64,000 nt of DNA from Nocardioides ginsengisegetis (GTDB lineage Bacteria > Actinomycetota > Actinomycetes > Propionibacteriales > Nocardioidaceae), in the NCBI RefSeq assembly GCF_014138045.1, contig NZ_JACGXA010000001.1, forward strand, positions 1,721,001 to 1,785,000. The letters are read 5' to 3'. The first letter of the stretch is position 1. Each line of letters starts with the position of its first letter. The notes beneath the pieces were generated by a model. The model was not told the DNA's origin and searched no databases. It worked only from the letters and a program-made list of their open reading frames with translations. Position numbers and translations under genes: made by a program. Below are positions 18,149 through 26,622 of this stretch, one piece after another.

Positions 18149-19819
18149 CTACTTGATCGTGACGGTCTTGCGGAGGGTGGTGCCCACGACCGTGTCGCTG
18201 CCGAGGTAGCTGAACCGGACGTTGGTCAGGCCGGCCGGGAGCCCGCGCAGCACGCGGGCGGCACGGCCGTAGCGGTCCAGGGTCAGCTCGGCGAGCAGGT
18301 GGCCGCGGGCGACGATCCGCACGACGCCGGCGACGACCGGGACGCCGGCGGCGCCCAGCGCGACGTGCACCGCCAGGCGGCCGGTCCCGGGACGGCTCGA
18401 GCGCAGGACCATCGTCGGGACGGTCTTGACCAGGCCGCTGGGCCGGACGGTCTGCACCAGGTCCTCGTAGCCCGCCCGGGTCAGGGTCAGGGACGCCGAC
18501 ACGTGGTGACCGAGGTCGTCGGTGGTGAGGGTGTACGACGTGCCGAGGGCGCCCTCGATCGGGACCCCGTCGCGGAGCCACACCACGGTCGTGTCGGCGA
18601 CGCCCGGCGACCAGGTGCCGGGGTCGAGGGTGAGCACGTCCCCGAGCCGCGGCGTGCCGCCGAGGGTGGCCGGGTCGCGCACGGTGAAGGTGGCCTTCTG
18701 GACCGCGGCGGTCGCCAGCGAGGTGGCGCTCACCGGGTCGTAGCCGGGCTTGGTCGCCGTGACCGTGACCGAGATCGGCAGCCCGACCTGGGCCGGACCG
18801 GGGGTGTAGGTGGACTGGGTGACGCCCTCGAGCAGCTGCCCGTCGGCGTACCACTGATAGGTCAGCTCGGCCGGGGCCGGCTTCCAGGTGCCGCCGCTGG
18901 CCACGAGCTCGTGGTCGACCGTGGCCTCGCCGGAGACCGTCGGCGCCGTGAGGCTGCTGATGACGCCGGGCTCGACGTACGACGTCTTGTCGGAGACGAC
19001 CGACGAGGTCGGGTAGCCGGGGCGTGCCGCGGTCACCTTGACCGAGATCCGCTTGCCCTGCTGCTCCTGGGCGAGGGTGAGGCTGGGTCCGGTGGCGCCC
19101 TCGATCGGGTCGGCGCCGGCCTTCCACTGGTAGGTGTAGGTGGTGTTGCTGCCCTGCGGCGTCCACGAGCCCGGGCTGGCGCTGAGCGCGCCGCCGACCT
19201 TGGTCACGCCGGTGACGTCGGGCTTGGCGACGTTCTCGAGCTTCACGTCGTTGAAGTGCACGAAGCCGCTGGGCCAGCTGCCGCCGCCTCGGGTGATGCG
19301 TGCCCAGGAGAAGTCGCCGCCCCAGCTGTCCTGCGACACGATGATCTCGTTGCTGGAGATGACCTGCTCGACGTAGGCGACGTGGCCCGCGGAGCCGGCG
19401 GGGCTGGCGTTCTCGCGCCACCAGGCGACGGCGCCCACGGCGGGCACGTCGTCGGTGATGGACTTCATGTAGATGCCCCAGTACTCCGCGTTGCCCCCGC
19501 CGCTCCAGGGGCGGCTGTTCGGCAGGCCGCTCTGGACCATCCGGTAGGCCGCGTAGTTGGTGCAGTTGTGCCCGCTGTACATCAACCAGTACATCTGGTC
19601 GTTGGCCGCCTGGTAGCCGCTGTTGGAGTAGCCCCGGTCGCGGCAGCCGACGTAGCCGGTGCACAGGATCGAGACCCCGGACGCCTGCCGGGCGGACTGA
19701 CGGGAGACGTCGGCGCGCGCCGGCGCGAGCGGCCCGAGGGTCGCCAGCAGCAGCCCGAGGACCAGCCCCAGGATCGGGCCGGCGAGGGCGCGGTGCGGTG
19801 CGCGGTGTACGGAGGACAC
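18149..19819 (-). CDS. Secreted CHAP-domain hydrolase with Ig-like repeats
   Basis: 556 residues. A signal peptide ends near ARAD (residue 37). The CHAP amidase/peptidase domain follows, with catalytic Cys86 in HNCTNYAAY and His146 in SAGHVAYVEQV, so it probably cleaves peptidoglycan peptides. Downstream are three bacterial Ig-like repeats of the type YQW...G.P(I)EGATG...ISV.VTAT.PGY and a final beta-rich domain. GTG at 19819 is preferred to ATG at 19831 because TATGCT (19827-19832, minus strand) lies seven bases before it and overlaps the ATG. Confidence 0.85.
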   Translation of the reverse strand: MSSVHRAPHRALAGPILGLVLGLLLATLGPLAPARADVSRQSARQASGVSILCTGYVGCRDRGYSNSGYQAANDQMYWLMYSGHNCTNYAAYRMVQSGLPNSRPWSGGGNAEYWGIYMKSITDDVPAVGAVAWWRENASPAGSAGHVAYVEQVISSNEIIVSQDSWGGDFSWARITRGGGSWPSGFVHFNDVKLENVAKPDVTGVTKVGGALSASPGSWTPQGSNTTYTYQWKAGADPIEGATGPSLTLAQEQQGKRISVKVTAARPGYPTSSVVSDKTSYVEPGVISSLTAPTVSGEATVDHELVASGGTWKPAPAELTYQWYADGQLLEGVTQSTYTPGPAQVGLPISVTVTATKPGYDPVSATSLATAAVQKATFTVRDPATLGGTPRLGDVLTLDPGTWSPGVADTTVVWLRDGVPIEGALGTSYTLTTDDLGHHVSASLTLTRAGYEDLVQTVRPSGLVKTVPTMVLRSSRPGTGRLAVHVALGAAGVPVVAGVVRIVARGHLLAELTLDRYGRAARVLRGLPAGLTNVRFSYLGSDTVVGTTLRKTVTIK

Positions 19820-19826
19820 GGATGGG

Positions 19827-19874
19827 AGCATAGGGACGAAAGTGACGTGAGTGAACAGATTGACGGAATGTCAA
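19827..19874 (-). promoter_or_regulatory. CHAP gene promoter and upstream inverted repeat
   Basis: Reading the minus strand, -35 TTCACT, 17 bp, -10 TATGCT (19827-19832), then seven bases to the GTG. Farther upstream at 19860-19874 is TTGAC, five bases, GTCAA, a perfect 5-bp inverted repeat that may bind a regulator. Confidence 0.5.
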
Positions 19875-19934
19875 TCGTGTAATTCGGCGTGTCGCGAAAA
19901 TGTCAGGCTGGTGCCGCCGGTCGGGCGGGGGAGG

Positions 19935-20936
19935 TCAGCCCAGCCGGACGAGCATCTTCCCGGTGTTCTGGCCCGTGCCGAGCCCGAGGAACGCCTCGAC
20001 CGCACGGTCCAGGCCGTCGACGAACGTCTCGCGGTGGACGAGGCTCCCATCGGCCAGCCAGCCGCCCGCCTGAGTGAAGAACTCCTTCGCTGCGTCCGCG
20101 TGGTCCGAGACGATGAAGCCCCGCAGGGTGAGCCGCTTGCTGACCACCATCATCAGGTTGCGCGGGCCGGGCGTCGGGGCCTCGGCGTCGTACGTGGCGA
20201 TCGCGCCGCAGGCGGCGATCCGCCCGAAGTCGTTCATGTGGAAGATCGCGCCCTCGAGGTGGTCGCCGCCGACGTTGTCGAAGTAGACGTCGACCGGGGC
20301 GTGCTCCTTGAGCTGCCGGGCGACCGGTCCGTCGTGGTAGTCGAAGGCCGCGTCGAAGCCGAGCTCGCCGGTCAGCCAGGCGACCTTCTCCGCCGAGCCT
20401 GCCGAGCCGATCACCTTGCCGGCGCCGAGCAGGCGCGCGAGCTGGCCGGCGACCGAGCCGACGGCCCCGGCGGCGCCCGAGACGAAGACGGTGTCGCCCT
20501 GCTTCAGCTGGGCGATCCGGGTGAGGCCGACGTACGCCGTGAGCCCGGTCATGCCGAGCACGCCGAGGTAGGCCGAGGCGGGGACCCGGGAGACGTCGAC
20601 GACCCGCACGGCAGCCGCGGGCAGCAGGGCGTGCTCGCGCCAGCCGGCCTGGTGCAGGACGGTCGCCCCGACCGGGACGGAGTCGTCACCGCTGGCCACG
20701 ACCTCGCCGACGGCGCCGCCGTCGAGGGGTCGGTCCAGCGCGAAGGGCGGGACGTAGGACTTCACGTCGTTCATCCGGCCGCGCATGTAGGGGTCCACCG
20801 ACATCACGGTGTTGCGGACCAGGACCTCACCCGGTCCGGGGTCCGGCAGGTCGACCTCGACCATCCGGAAGTCGTCCGGCACCGGCGTGCCGGAGGGTCG
20901 GGAGGCCAGGTGGATCTCGCGCGAGGAGGTCGTCAT
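19935..20936 (-). CDS. NADP-dependent MDR oxidoreductase (CurA/prostaglandin-reductase type)
   Basis: 333 residues. Zinc-free medium-chain dehydrogenase/reductase: MSVDPYMRGRM early, then the nucleotide-binding VSGAAGAVGSVAGQLA and DVYFDNVGGDHLEGAI, and the C-terminal GKMLVRL. Such enzymes reduce the C=C bond of alpha,beta-unsaturated ketones and aldehydes with NADPH, often in detoxification. ATG at 20936 chosen with AGGATCGGTCC just upstream; an earlier frame start adds a Pro-rich tail without family similarity. The gene runs opposite to the CHAP promoter side, with 115 bp between. Confidence 0.88.
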   Translation of the reverse strand: MTTSSREIHLASRPSGTPVPDDFRMVEVDLPDPGPGEVLVRNTVMSVDPYMRGRMNDVKSYVPPFALDRPLDGGAVGEVVASGDDSVPVGATVLHQAGWREHALLPAAAVRVVDVSRVPASAYLGVLGMTGLTAYVGLTRIAQLKQGDTVFVSGAAGAVGSVAGQLARLLGAGKVIGSAGSAEKVAWLTGELGFDAAFDYHDGPVARQLKEHAPVDVYFDNVGGDHLEGAIFHMNDFGRIAACGAIATYDAEAPTPGPRNLMMVVSKRLTLRGFIVSDHADAAKEFFTQAGGWLADGSLVHRETFVDGLDRAVEAFLGLGTGQNTGKMLVRLG

Positions 20937-21047
20937 GGACCGATCCTGCCAGCCGCGCGGGGCGGGCCCGGGAGGGGTGTCCAGTGGCCCTGTGGAGGTG
21001 GGCGACATCACGTCGTCGACGATGCCAACGGGCGAGGTCGCGATCCC

Positions 21048-21131
21048 TAGAATGTAAGAGCCGCGTTCGCGGCACTACTCATTACGTGAACTGACCCGGC
21101 AACGGTGCCGGGACGAGGAGATGAAAGCACC
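21048..21131 (+). promoter_or_regulatory. Promoter and structured leader of the 47-residue peptide gene
   Basis: A -10 box TAGAAT lies at 21048-21053. The leader contains hairpin GCCGCG-TT-CGCGGC (21060-21073) and CCCGGCA-ACGG-TGCCGGG (21095-21112), followed by GAGGAG at 21115-21120. Two stable stems in a short leader are unusual beside the many leaderless neighbours. Confidence 0.5.
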
Positions 21132-21275
21132 ATGACGACGCAGCTGCACCTGGCCTACGGGATCGTCGAGGGACGGGCCCACCACGACGTGGACCAGGCG
21201 ATGATGCGGAACGTGGCGCTGGCCCGCAAGGACGCGCGCCGCGCCCGACGGACGCGACGCACGACCAAGCGCTGA
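21132..21275 (+). CDS. Small basic hypothetical protein (47 aa)
   Basis: Encodes MTTQLHLAYGIVEGRAHH at the N-terminus and a strongly basic tail ending RRARRTRRTTKR. About a quarter of the residues are Arg or Lys, nearly all in the last 20. GAGGAG is 11 bases before the ATG and a credible promoter lies upstream, so it looks like a real gene. The tail suggests nucleic-acid or membrane contact. No family recognised. Confidence 0.6.
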   Translation: MTTQLHLAYGIVEGRAHHDVDQAMMRNVALARKDARRARRTRRTTKR

Positions 21276-21306
21276 GCCTGAAGGCCCAGGCGCGCTCGGG
21301 CGGGGC

Positions 21307-21591
21307 TCAGGCCTGGAGGCCGAGCGCGAACTCCACCTTGCCGGCGGGGTCGACGGCCGCGTCGAGGACCTTGTCGTCGAGCAGGAGGGCGGCGTTCGGG
21401 TCGAGGTAGACCGTGGCCCCGTCCTGCTGGACGGTCTGGTCCCCGGGCTCGGGGCTCTCGGTGGCGCTGACCGCGAAGGTCGGCTCGGCCGCCTCCTCGG
21501 AGCTGATCCGCAGGCCCGCGGTGTCCGCGAGGCCGGGCTGCGTGGTGATGTCCTTGACGATCGTGCTGGCGTTCTCGGTGAGGGTGAGCAT
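21307..21591 (-). CDS. HesB/IscA-like protein lacking cysteines
   Basis: 94 residues beginning MLTLTENASTIVKDI, and containing GLRISSEE, DGATVYLDP and LDAAVD, the layout of the HesB/IscA fold. Iron-sulfur A-type scaffolds use one internal Cys and a C-terminal CxC; this protein has no cysteine at all, so it cannot hold a cluster in the usual way. Function unknown. An AAAGG site lies just ahead of the ATG; the longer frame to 21810 reads antisense through the OsmC start and is rejected. Confidence 0.8.
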   Translation of the reverse strand: MLTLTENASTIVKDITTQPGLADTAGLRISSEEAAEPTFAVSATESPEPGDQTVQQDGATVYLDPNAALLLDDKVLDAAVDPAGKVEFALGLQA

Positions 21592-21733
21592 GCTCGCCTT
21601 TCCGATGGGCTGGCTGGTCCTCTCCACCGTCGCGCGCAGGGCCCGCCGGACACAAGTCGGGCCCGGTCCCGGGCGTGTCGGGCGTGTCGGACTCCCCGGA
21701 GCGGGGGCGGGCGGGTCTGGAATGCTGGGCCGC

Positions 21734-22201
21734 ATGAGCACCGACCCGCTGACCGACAGCCAGCCCGAGAGCCTGCCCGACACCCACCGCCGGATCGACC
21801 TGGTCCGCATCGGTGAGGGTCGCTACAAGGCGACCAACCGTCGCGGCGGGGTGCTCCCCATCGGCTCCGGGTCCGACCCCGACTTCAGCCCCGTCGAGCT
21901 GCTCCTCGCCGCGATCGCCGGCTGCGGGGCGATCGACGTCGACCTGATCACCGGCAAGCGCGTCGACGCCACGTCCTTTGCGGTCCGGTCCGAGGGCCAC
22001 AAGGTCCGCGACGAGCAGGGCAACCACCTCGTCGACCTGCGCGTCACCTTCGACGTCACCTTCCCCGAGGGCGAGGCCGGCGACCGGGCCCGCGAGATGA
22101 TGCCGCGCGCCCTCCAGCAGACCCGCGACCGGCTCTGCACCGTCGGGCGCACCGTCGCGCTGGGTGAGCCCGTCGAGTACGCCGAGGGCGACCTGGCGTG
22201 A
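21734..22201 (+). CDS. OsmC family protein
   Basis: 155 residues. OsmC-like proteins reduce organic hydroperoxides through two cysteines. Here AAIAGCGAIDVDLIT carries the first and QQTRDRLCTVGRTV the second, in the normal positions, and FSPVELLLAA matches the dimer helix. AATGCT sits seven bases before the ATG, suggesting a leaderless message. Its stop overlaps the GTG of the next gene (GTGA at 22198-22201), so the two are coupled. Confidence 0.85.
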   Translation: MSTDPLTDSQPESLPDTHRRIDLVRIGEGRYKATNRRGGVLPIGSGSDPDFSPVELLLAAIAGCGAIDVDLITGKRVDATSFAVRSEGHKVRDEQGNHLVDLRVTFDVTFPEGEAGDRAREMMPRALQQTRDRLCTVGRTVALGEPVEYAEGDLA

Positions 22202-22635
22202 GCGTCGACGTCACCGTCGAGACCGTCATCGGCCGCCCCGCGGCGGAGGTGGCGGCGTACGCTGGCGACCCCACCAACGCGCCGAGCTGGTACGTCAACA
22301 TCCAGAGCGTCGACTGGCGCACCGAGCCGCCGGTCCGGGTCGGGTCGCAGATGGACTTCGTGGCCGCCTTCCTCGGCAAGCGGATCGCCTACACCTACGA
22401 GGTCACCGAGCTGGTGCCGGGCGCGCGCCTGGTGATGCAGACCGCCCAGGGCCCGTTCCCGATGCGCACCACCTACACGTGGGAGCCCGTGGGGGAGGGC
22501 AGCACCCGCATGACGCTGCGCAACGACGGCTCCCCGCGCGGCTTCTCGCGCATCGCGGCGCCCGTGATGGCCACCGCGATGCGCCGCGCCACGACCAAGG
22601 ACCTCGCCGCCCTCAAGAAGATCCTCGAGGGCTGA
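22198..22635 (+). CDS. SRPBCC family protein
   Basis: 145 residues with the START/Bet v1-like pattern: N-terminal VTVETVIGRPAAEVAAYAGDP, central VGSQMDFVAAFLGKRIAYTYEV and a C-terminal amphipathic helix. These proteins bind hydrophobic ligands; the ligand is not evident. GTG start overlaps the osmC-like stop. Followed after one base by the SDR gene, so osmC-SRPBCC-SDR form one operon. Confidence 0.82.
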   Translation: MSVDVTVETVIGRPAAEVAAYAGDPTNAPSWYVNIQSVDWRTEPPVRVGSQMDFVAAFLGKRIAYTYEVTELVPGARLVMQTAQGPFPMRTTYTWEPVGEGSTRMTLRNDGSPRGFSRIAAPVMATAMRRATTKDLAALKKILEG

Positions 22636-22636
22636 G

Positions 22637-23533
22637 GTGGCCCGCGCCCGCACCCGGCCGTGGACGGCCGTGCCACCCCAGGACGGGCGCCGCTTCGTGG
22701 TCACGGGGGCGACGAGCGGCATCGGCCTCGAGACCGCCCGCCGGCTCGTGGCGGCCGGCGCGCACGTGGTGCTCGCGGTCCGGAGCCTCGAGAAGGGCGA
22801 GCAGGTCGCGGCGCCCCTGAGGGCCTCCCTGGTCGGCTCGGTGGAGGTGCGTCGCCTCGACGTGTCCGACCTGTCCTCGGTGCGGGAGTTCGCCGCCGGT
22901 GTCGGCGACGTGGACGTGCTGGTCAACAACGCCGGCGTGCTGGGCCTGCCGTTCGCCCGCAGCGTCGACGGGTTCGAGCTGCAGCTCGCCACCAACCACC
23001 TCGGCCACTTCGCCCTGGCCAACCTGCTGCTGCCGCGGATCACCGACCGGGTCGTCGTCGTCGCCTCCCAGTCGCACCGCTCCGGCGAGCTCGACCTCAC
23101 CGACCTGGACTGGACGCGTCGCGGCTACCGCCCCTACGCGGCGTACGCCTCCTCCAAGCAGGCCAACCTGCTGTTCCTCGGCGAGCTCCAGCGACGGCTG
23201 ACCGCTGCCGGCTCCCGGCTGCGGGCGACCGGTGCGCACCCGGGCTACACCTCGACCGCGATCCAGGCCGGCACCGGCAGTGCCGCCTTCACGCGGCTGG
23301 CCGGTATCGGCAACGCGCTGCTGGGCATGCCGCCGTGGCAGGGGGCGCTGCCGACGTTGTACGCCGGCACGATGGACGTGCCGGGCAACACCTACCTCGG
23401 CCCGCACCGGTTCCGCGAGCTCAACGGATGGCCGGTGCCGGTCGGACGGTCCCGGAATGCCAGCGACCCCGACCTCGCCCGGGCTCTGTGGGCGGAGTCG
23501 GAGTCGCTGACGGGGGTTGCTTTCCCCCTGTGA
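22637..23533 (+). CDS. Short-chain dehydrogenase/reductase
   Basis: 298 residues. Rossmann motif TGATSGIGLETARRL, then VLVNNAGVLG, catalytic Tyr-Lys in YAAYASSKQANLLF with the upstream Ser in VASQSHRSG. It belongs to the retinol-dehydrogenase-like SDR group, whose bacterial substrates are seldom known. GTG start is one base after the preceding stop codon; no other start gives a complete Rossmann fold without overlap. Confidence 0.88.
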   Translation: MARARTRPWTAVPPQDGRRFVVTGATSGIGLETARRLVAAGAHVVLAVRSLEKGEQVAAPLRASLVGSVEVRRLDVSDLSSVREFAAGVGDVDVLVNNAGVLGLPFARSVDGFELQLATNHLGHFALANLLLPRITDRVVVVASQSHRSGELDLTDLDWTRRGYRPYAAYASSKQANLLFLGELQRRLTAAGSRLRATGAHPGYTSTAIQAGTGSAAFTRLAGIGNALLGMPPWQGALPTLYAGTMDVPGNTYLGPHRFRELNGWPVPVGRSRNASDPDLARALWAESESLTGVAFPL

Positions 23534-23548
23534 GGCTGGTGGGGCCGG

Positions 23549-24217
23549 TCAGTCGGCCTTGACCGAGGAGATCTCGACCTTGTCCTTCGGCGCGCCGTCC
23601 GGGCCGCCGTCGGCGGTGCCCTTGTCGGCGATGCCCTTGACGACCTTCAGGCCGGCGTCGTCGATGTGCCCGAAGACGGTGTAGGCCGGCGGGAGCTGGC
23701 TGTCGGCGTAGACGAGGAAGAACTGCGAGCCGTTGGTGTTCGGGCCGGCGTTGGCCATCGCGAGCGTGCCCGCGCCGTAGGTCTCGCTGCCGTCGAGCTC
23801 GTCGTCGAACGCGTAACCCGGGCCGCCGGCGCCGGTGCCGGTCGGGTCACCGCACTGGAGCACGAAGATGCCCTGCGTGGTGAGGCGGTGGCACTCGGTG
23901 CCGTCGAAGTAGCCCTGGTCGGCCAGCGACACGAACGAGTTGACCGTGCACGGGGTCTTGTCGGCGTCGAGCGTGGCGGTGATGTCACCGGCACTCGTCG
24001 AGATCGTGACCTTCTCCTGGCCGCTCACGGCGGCGTGGTCGGGCGGCAGGTCGACCTTGTCGGCCGGCGGGCGGCCGTCGTCGGTGTAGGTGCAGGCCGG
24101 GCCGGTGGCCTCACGCGAGGGACGGTCCGTGGCCGTGGTCGAGGCGTCGTCGCCGCAACCGGCGAGGGTGGTGACGGCCACGAGGGCGGCCGCGGAGATG
24201 AGGGAGCGCTTCAGCAT
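23549..24217 (-). CDS. Lipoprotein peptidyl-prolyl cis-trans isomerase
   Basis: 222 residues. N-terminal lipobox TLAGC after a short signal peptide marks it as a membrane-anchored lipoprotein. The cyclophilin domain occupies roughly residues 70-222, with YFDGTECHRL, NTNGSQFFLVY and TVFGHIDDAGLKVV. It should assist folding of exported proteins on the outer face of the membrane. ATG start has TACGAT (24225-24230, minus strand) seven bases upstream. Confidence 0.9.
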   Translation of the reverse strand: MLKRSLISAAALVAVTTLAGCGDDASTTATDRPSREATGPACTYTDDGRPPADKVDLPPDHAAVSGQEKVTISTSAGDITATLDADKTPCTVNSFVSLADQGYFDGTECHRLTTQGIFVLQCGDPTGTGAGGPGYAFDDELDGSETYGAGTLAMANAGPNTNGSQFFLVYADSQLPPAYTVFGHIDDAGLKVVKGIADKGTADGGPDGAPKDKVEISSVKAD

Positions 24218-24240
24218 GCGGCCGATCGTAAGGGGGAGGG

Positions 24241-25302
24241 TCAGCTGTTGCGGCCCCGGGCCGCGACCGGCCAGGCGCGCAGGGCGCCCGCCTCGTCGGC
24301 GTACAGCGTGTCGACGAGGTTGACCGCGGCGCACACGTGGTTGGGCACCACGTCGACCTTGCTGCCGAGCGCGGGCGGCGCCTCGTCGCCCATCTCCACG
24401 ACGGCGTGGTGCTCGGCGAGCATCACGATCCGGGCGTCCGGATGCTCGAGCAGTCGCCCGTGGCCGGTGCTGTAGGGCGCACGGTCGGCGCCCAGCACCT
24501 TGCTGCCCGCATCGAGGACGACCCGGCCGCCGGCGTGGCTGACGACCGTGGCGCGACAGGTCAGCGCGATCTGGGCGGGCTTCATGACGCCGAGCTCCCA
24601 CTGCTGGGCGTCACCGAGGCAGTAGACGCCCGGCCGGATCTCGGTGACGACGTCGAGGTCGGTGTCGGCGATGCTCGGCGTCGAGCCGCCGCTCAGCACC
24701 CGCGGCTCGATCCCGACTGCCCGCAGGGACGTGGCGGCCGCCGCGAGGGCCGCCGACTCCTGGGCAGCTGCGGAGGCACGGCCGGCACCCGGTGCGTAGC
24801 TGTGGCCCGGGAACGTGAAGGCGCCCCGCACGGTGAGCCCGGCGCGGCGGGCCGTGTCTGCCACGGCGCCGGCGTCCTCGGGCCGCACCCCGCTCCGGTG
24901 CTGACCGCTGTCGACCTCCACCATCACCTCGATGTCCGAGGTGCCGAGCAGCCGGCTGGCCTGGGCGACGCCCTCGACCGAGTCCACGCCGATGGCCACG
25001 CGGGCCGAGGACGCGAGGTCCTCCAGCCGCCGTGCAGCAGGACGGTGCAGCCACAGGGGGTAGGCGATGAAGATGTCGTCGAACCCGTGCCCCGCGAAGG
25101 TCTCGGCCTCGCCGATCGTCGCCACGGTGATGCCGACCGCGCCCGAGCTCATCTGGAGCCGGCCGATCTCGATCGTCTTGTGGGTCTTGACGTGCGGGCG
25201 CAGGGCGACGCGGGACGACGTGGAGAGGTCCGCCATCGCGCGCACGTTGGCGCGCAGGCGGACCAGGTCGATGCGCAGGAACGGCGTTGCCGGCTGGGCC
25301 AT
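24241..25302 (-). CDS. D-serine dehydratase/D-threonine aldolase-like PLP enzyme
   Basis: 353 residues, fold-type III PLP enzyme of the DSD1 group. The PLP lysine is in LRPHVKTHKT; the barrel segments VMVEVDSGQHRSG and VLSGGSTPS follow. Near the C-terminus, PNHVCAAVN supplies the His and Cys that bind zinc in DSD1-type D-serine dehydratases. It probably acts on D-serine or a 3-hydroxy D-amino acid. ATG supported by TACGCT seven bases upstream (25310-25315, minus strand). Divergent from the LLM oxidoreductase. Confidence 0.82.
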   Translation of the reverse strand: MAQPATPFLRIDLVRLRANVRAMADLSTSSRVALRPHVKTHKTIEIGRLQMSSGAVGITVATIGEAETFAGHGFDDIFIAYPLWLHRPAARRLEDLASSARVAIGVDSVEGVAQASRLLGTSDIEVMVEVDSGQHRSGVRPEDAGAVADTARRAGLTVRGAFTFPGHSYAPGAGRASAAAQESAALAAAATSLRAVGIEPRVLSGGSTPSIADTDLDVVTEIRPGVYCLGDAQQWELGVMKPAQIALTCRATVVSHAGGRVVLDAGSKVLGADRAPYSTGHGRLLEHPDARIVMLAEHHAVVEMGDEAPPALGSKVDVVPNHVCAAVNLVDTLYADEAGALRAWPVAARGRNS

Positions 25303-25353
25303 GTCCACCAGCGTAGGGGCACCGGTCGCGGGACGACGGCTACTGTCGCGGGC

Positions 25354-26223
25354 ATGCAGCTGGGGATCCACTACGCCAACTTCAGTCACGGCGGCGGTCC
25401 TGCGGACCTCGCCCCACGCCTCGCGGAGACCGCCCGCGTCGCTGACCAGGGCGGGGCGTCACTGTTCACCGTCATGGACCACTGGTTCCAGATGGAGAAC
25501 CTCGGCGGCCCTCCGGAGCCGATGCTCGAGGGCTACACCACCCTGGGCTACCTCGCCGCCGTGACCGAGCGGGTGCGGCTCAGCCTTCTCGTCACCGGCG
25601 TCACCTATCGACACCCCGGCCTGCTGGCCAAGACGGTCACGACTCTCGACGTGCTCTCCGGCGGTCGCGCGATGCTCGGCATCGGAGCGGCGTGGTACGA
25701 CCGGGAGCACGCCGGTCTCGGCGTCCCGTTCCCCTCGACGTCCGAACGGTTCGAGCGCCTCGAGGAGACGCTGCGGATCGTGGGCCAGATGTGGAGCGAC
25801 GACGACGGGCCGTTCGAGGGCAAGCACTACCGGCTGGCCGAGACCGTGTGCGTGCCGGCGCCCGTCCAGGAGCCGCGGCCGCGCATCCTGATCGGCGGCA
25901 GCGGTGAGCGCAAGACCCTGCGGCTCGTGGCCCAGTACGCCGACGCGTGCAACCTCTTCGGCACGGGTCGGGACGCGGTCGCCCACAAGCTCGACGTCCT
26001 GCGCCGGCACTGCGACGACGCCGGTCGCGACTACGACGAGATCGAGAAGACCGTGCTCGCCATGGCCGACCCCGCCAACGAGCGCGATGAGTTCCTGCGG
26101 GAGATGACTGCCTACGCCGACCTCGGCATCACCCTGGTCACGGCCATGCCCCGGGGCGATGATCCCGTCGGGTGGACGACGACCGTCGTCGAGGACGTGC
26201 TGCCGGCGCTCCGGGACCTGTAG
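25354..26223 (+). CDS. LLM-class F420-dependent oxidoreductase
   Basis: 289 residues, luciferase-like monooxygenase fold. LSGGRAMLGIGAAWYDREH and RPRILIGGSGERKTLRLVA are characteristic of the F420-using actinobacterial subgroup, which transfers hydride from F420H2 or to F420. Substrate unknown. ATG has TACTGT (25341-25346) seven bases upstream. Its 51-bp divergent intergenic region with the DSD1-like gene carries two leaderless promoters. Confidence 0.88.
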   Translation: MQLGIHYANFSHGGGPADLAPRLAETARVADQGGASLFTVMDHWFQMENLGGPPEPMLEGYTTLGYLAAVTERVRLSLLVTGVTYRHPGLLAKTVTTLDVLSGGRAMLGIGAAWYDREHAGLGVPFPSTSERFERLEETLRIVGQMWSDDDGPFEGKHYRLAETVCVPAPVQEPRPRILIGGSGERKTLRLVAQYADACNLFGTGRDAVAHKLDVLRRHCDDAGRDYDEIEKTVLAMADPANERDEFLREMTAYADLGITLVTAMPRGDDPVGWTTTVVEDVLPALRDL

Positions 26224-26235
26224 GGCACTTGTCGC

Positions 26236-26267
26236 GTAACCTTGTGGGTACGTAACCAATCGGGTAC
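26236..26267. promoter_or_regulatory. Tandem 16-bp operators of the ArsR gene
   Basis: GTAACC-TTGT-GGGTAC (26236-26251) is followed without a gap by GTAACC-AATC-GGGTAC (26252-26267). Each is an imperfect palindrome. The second overlaps the -10 box TACGCT (26265-26270), which lies seven bases before the ATG. Binding there would block the promoter, as expected for an autoregulating ArsR repressor. Confidence 0.65.
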
Positions 26268-26277
26268 GCTCGTCACC

Positions 26278-26622
26278 ATGGACGCGGTGATGCAGGCCCT
26301 GGCCGACGGCAGCCGTCGTACGCTGCTCGGGATCCTGCGCGACCACCCGGCGACGGCCGGCGAGCTGGCCGACGCGCTGCCGATCGCCCGGCCCGGCGTG
26401 TCCCGTCACCTGCGGGTGCTGCGGGAGGCCGGGCTGGTCGAGGCGGAGCAGCAGGGGCAGCGCCGGATCTACCGGCTCCGCACCGAGCCGCTGGCCGAGC
26501 TCGACGCCTGGCTGGGGGACTACCGCGTCCGCTGGGAGCAGCGGCTCGACGCCCTGCACACCGAGATCGCACGCGGCAGGAAGGCCGCGCGCGCCGACGA
26601 CACGAAGGCGGGGGAACCATGA
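26278..26622 (+). CDS. ArsR family transcriptional repressor
   Basis: 114 residues. Winged helix: MDAVMQALADGSRRTLLGIL, ATAGELADALPIARPGVSRH as the recognition region and QRRIYRL as the wing. It has no cysteine, so it is not a metal sensor of the classical ArsR/SmtB type; it belongs to the subgroup paired with AHSA1 proteins. Leaderless ATG. Its stop overlaps the ATG of the AHSA1 gene (ATGA), giving a two-gene autoregulated operon. Confidence 0.9.
   Translation: MDAVMQALADGSRRTLLGILRDHPATAGELADALPIARPGVSRHLRVLREAGLVEAEQQGQRRIYRLRTEPLAELDAWLGDYRVRWEQRLDALHTEIARGRKAARADDTKAGEP

Noticed and set aside
19860..19874. Second dif-like site
   Set aside because: Shares TTGAC and GTCAA with the dif arm but lacks the ATAA-N6-TTAT core and the 11-6-11 layout.
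21121..21135. Four-codon upstream frame overlapping the 47-residue gene start
   Set aside because: Its ATG directly abuts the ribosome site, leaving no spacing for initiation.
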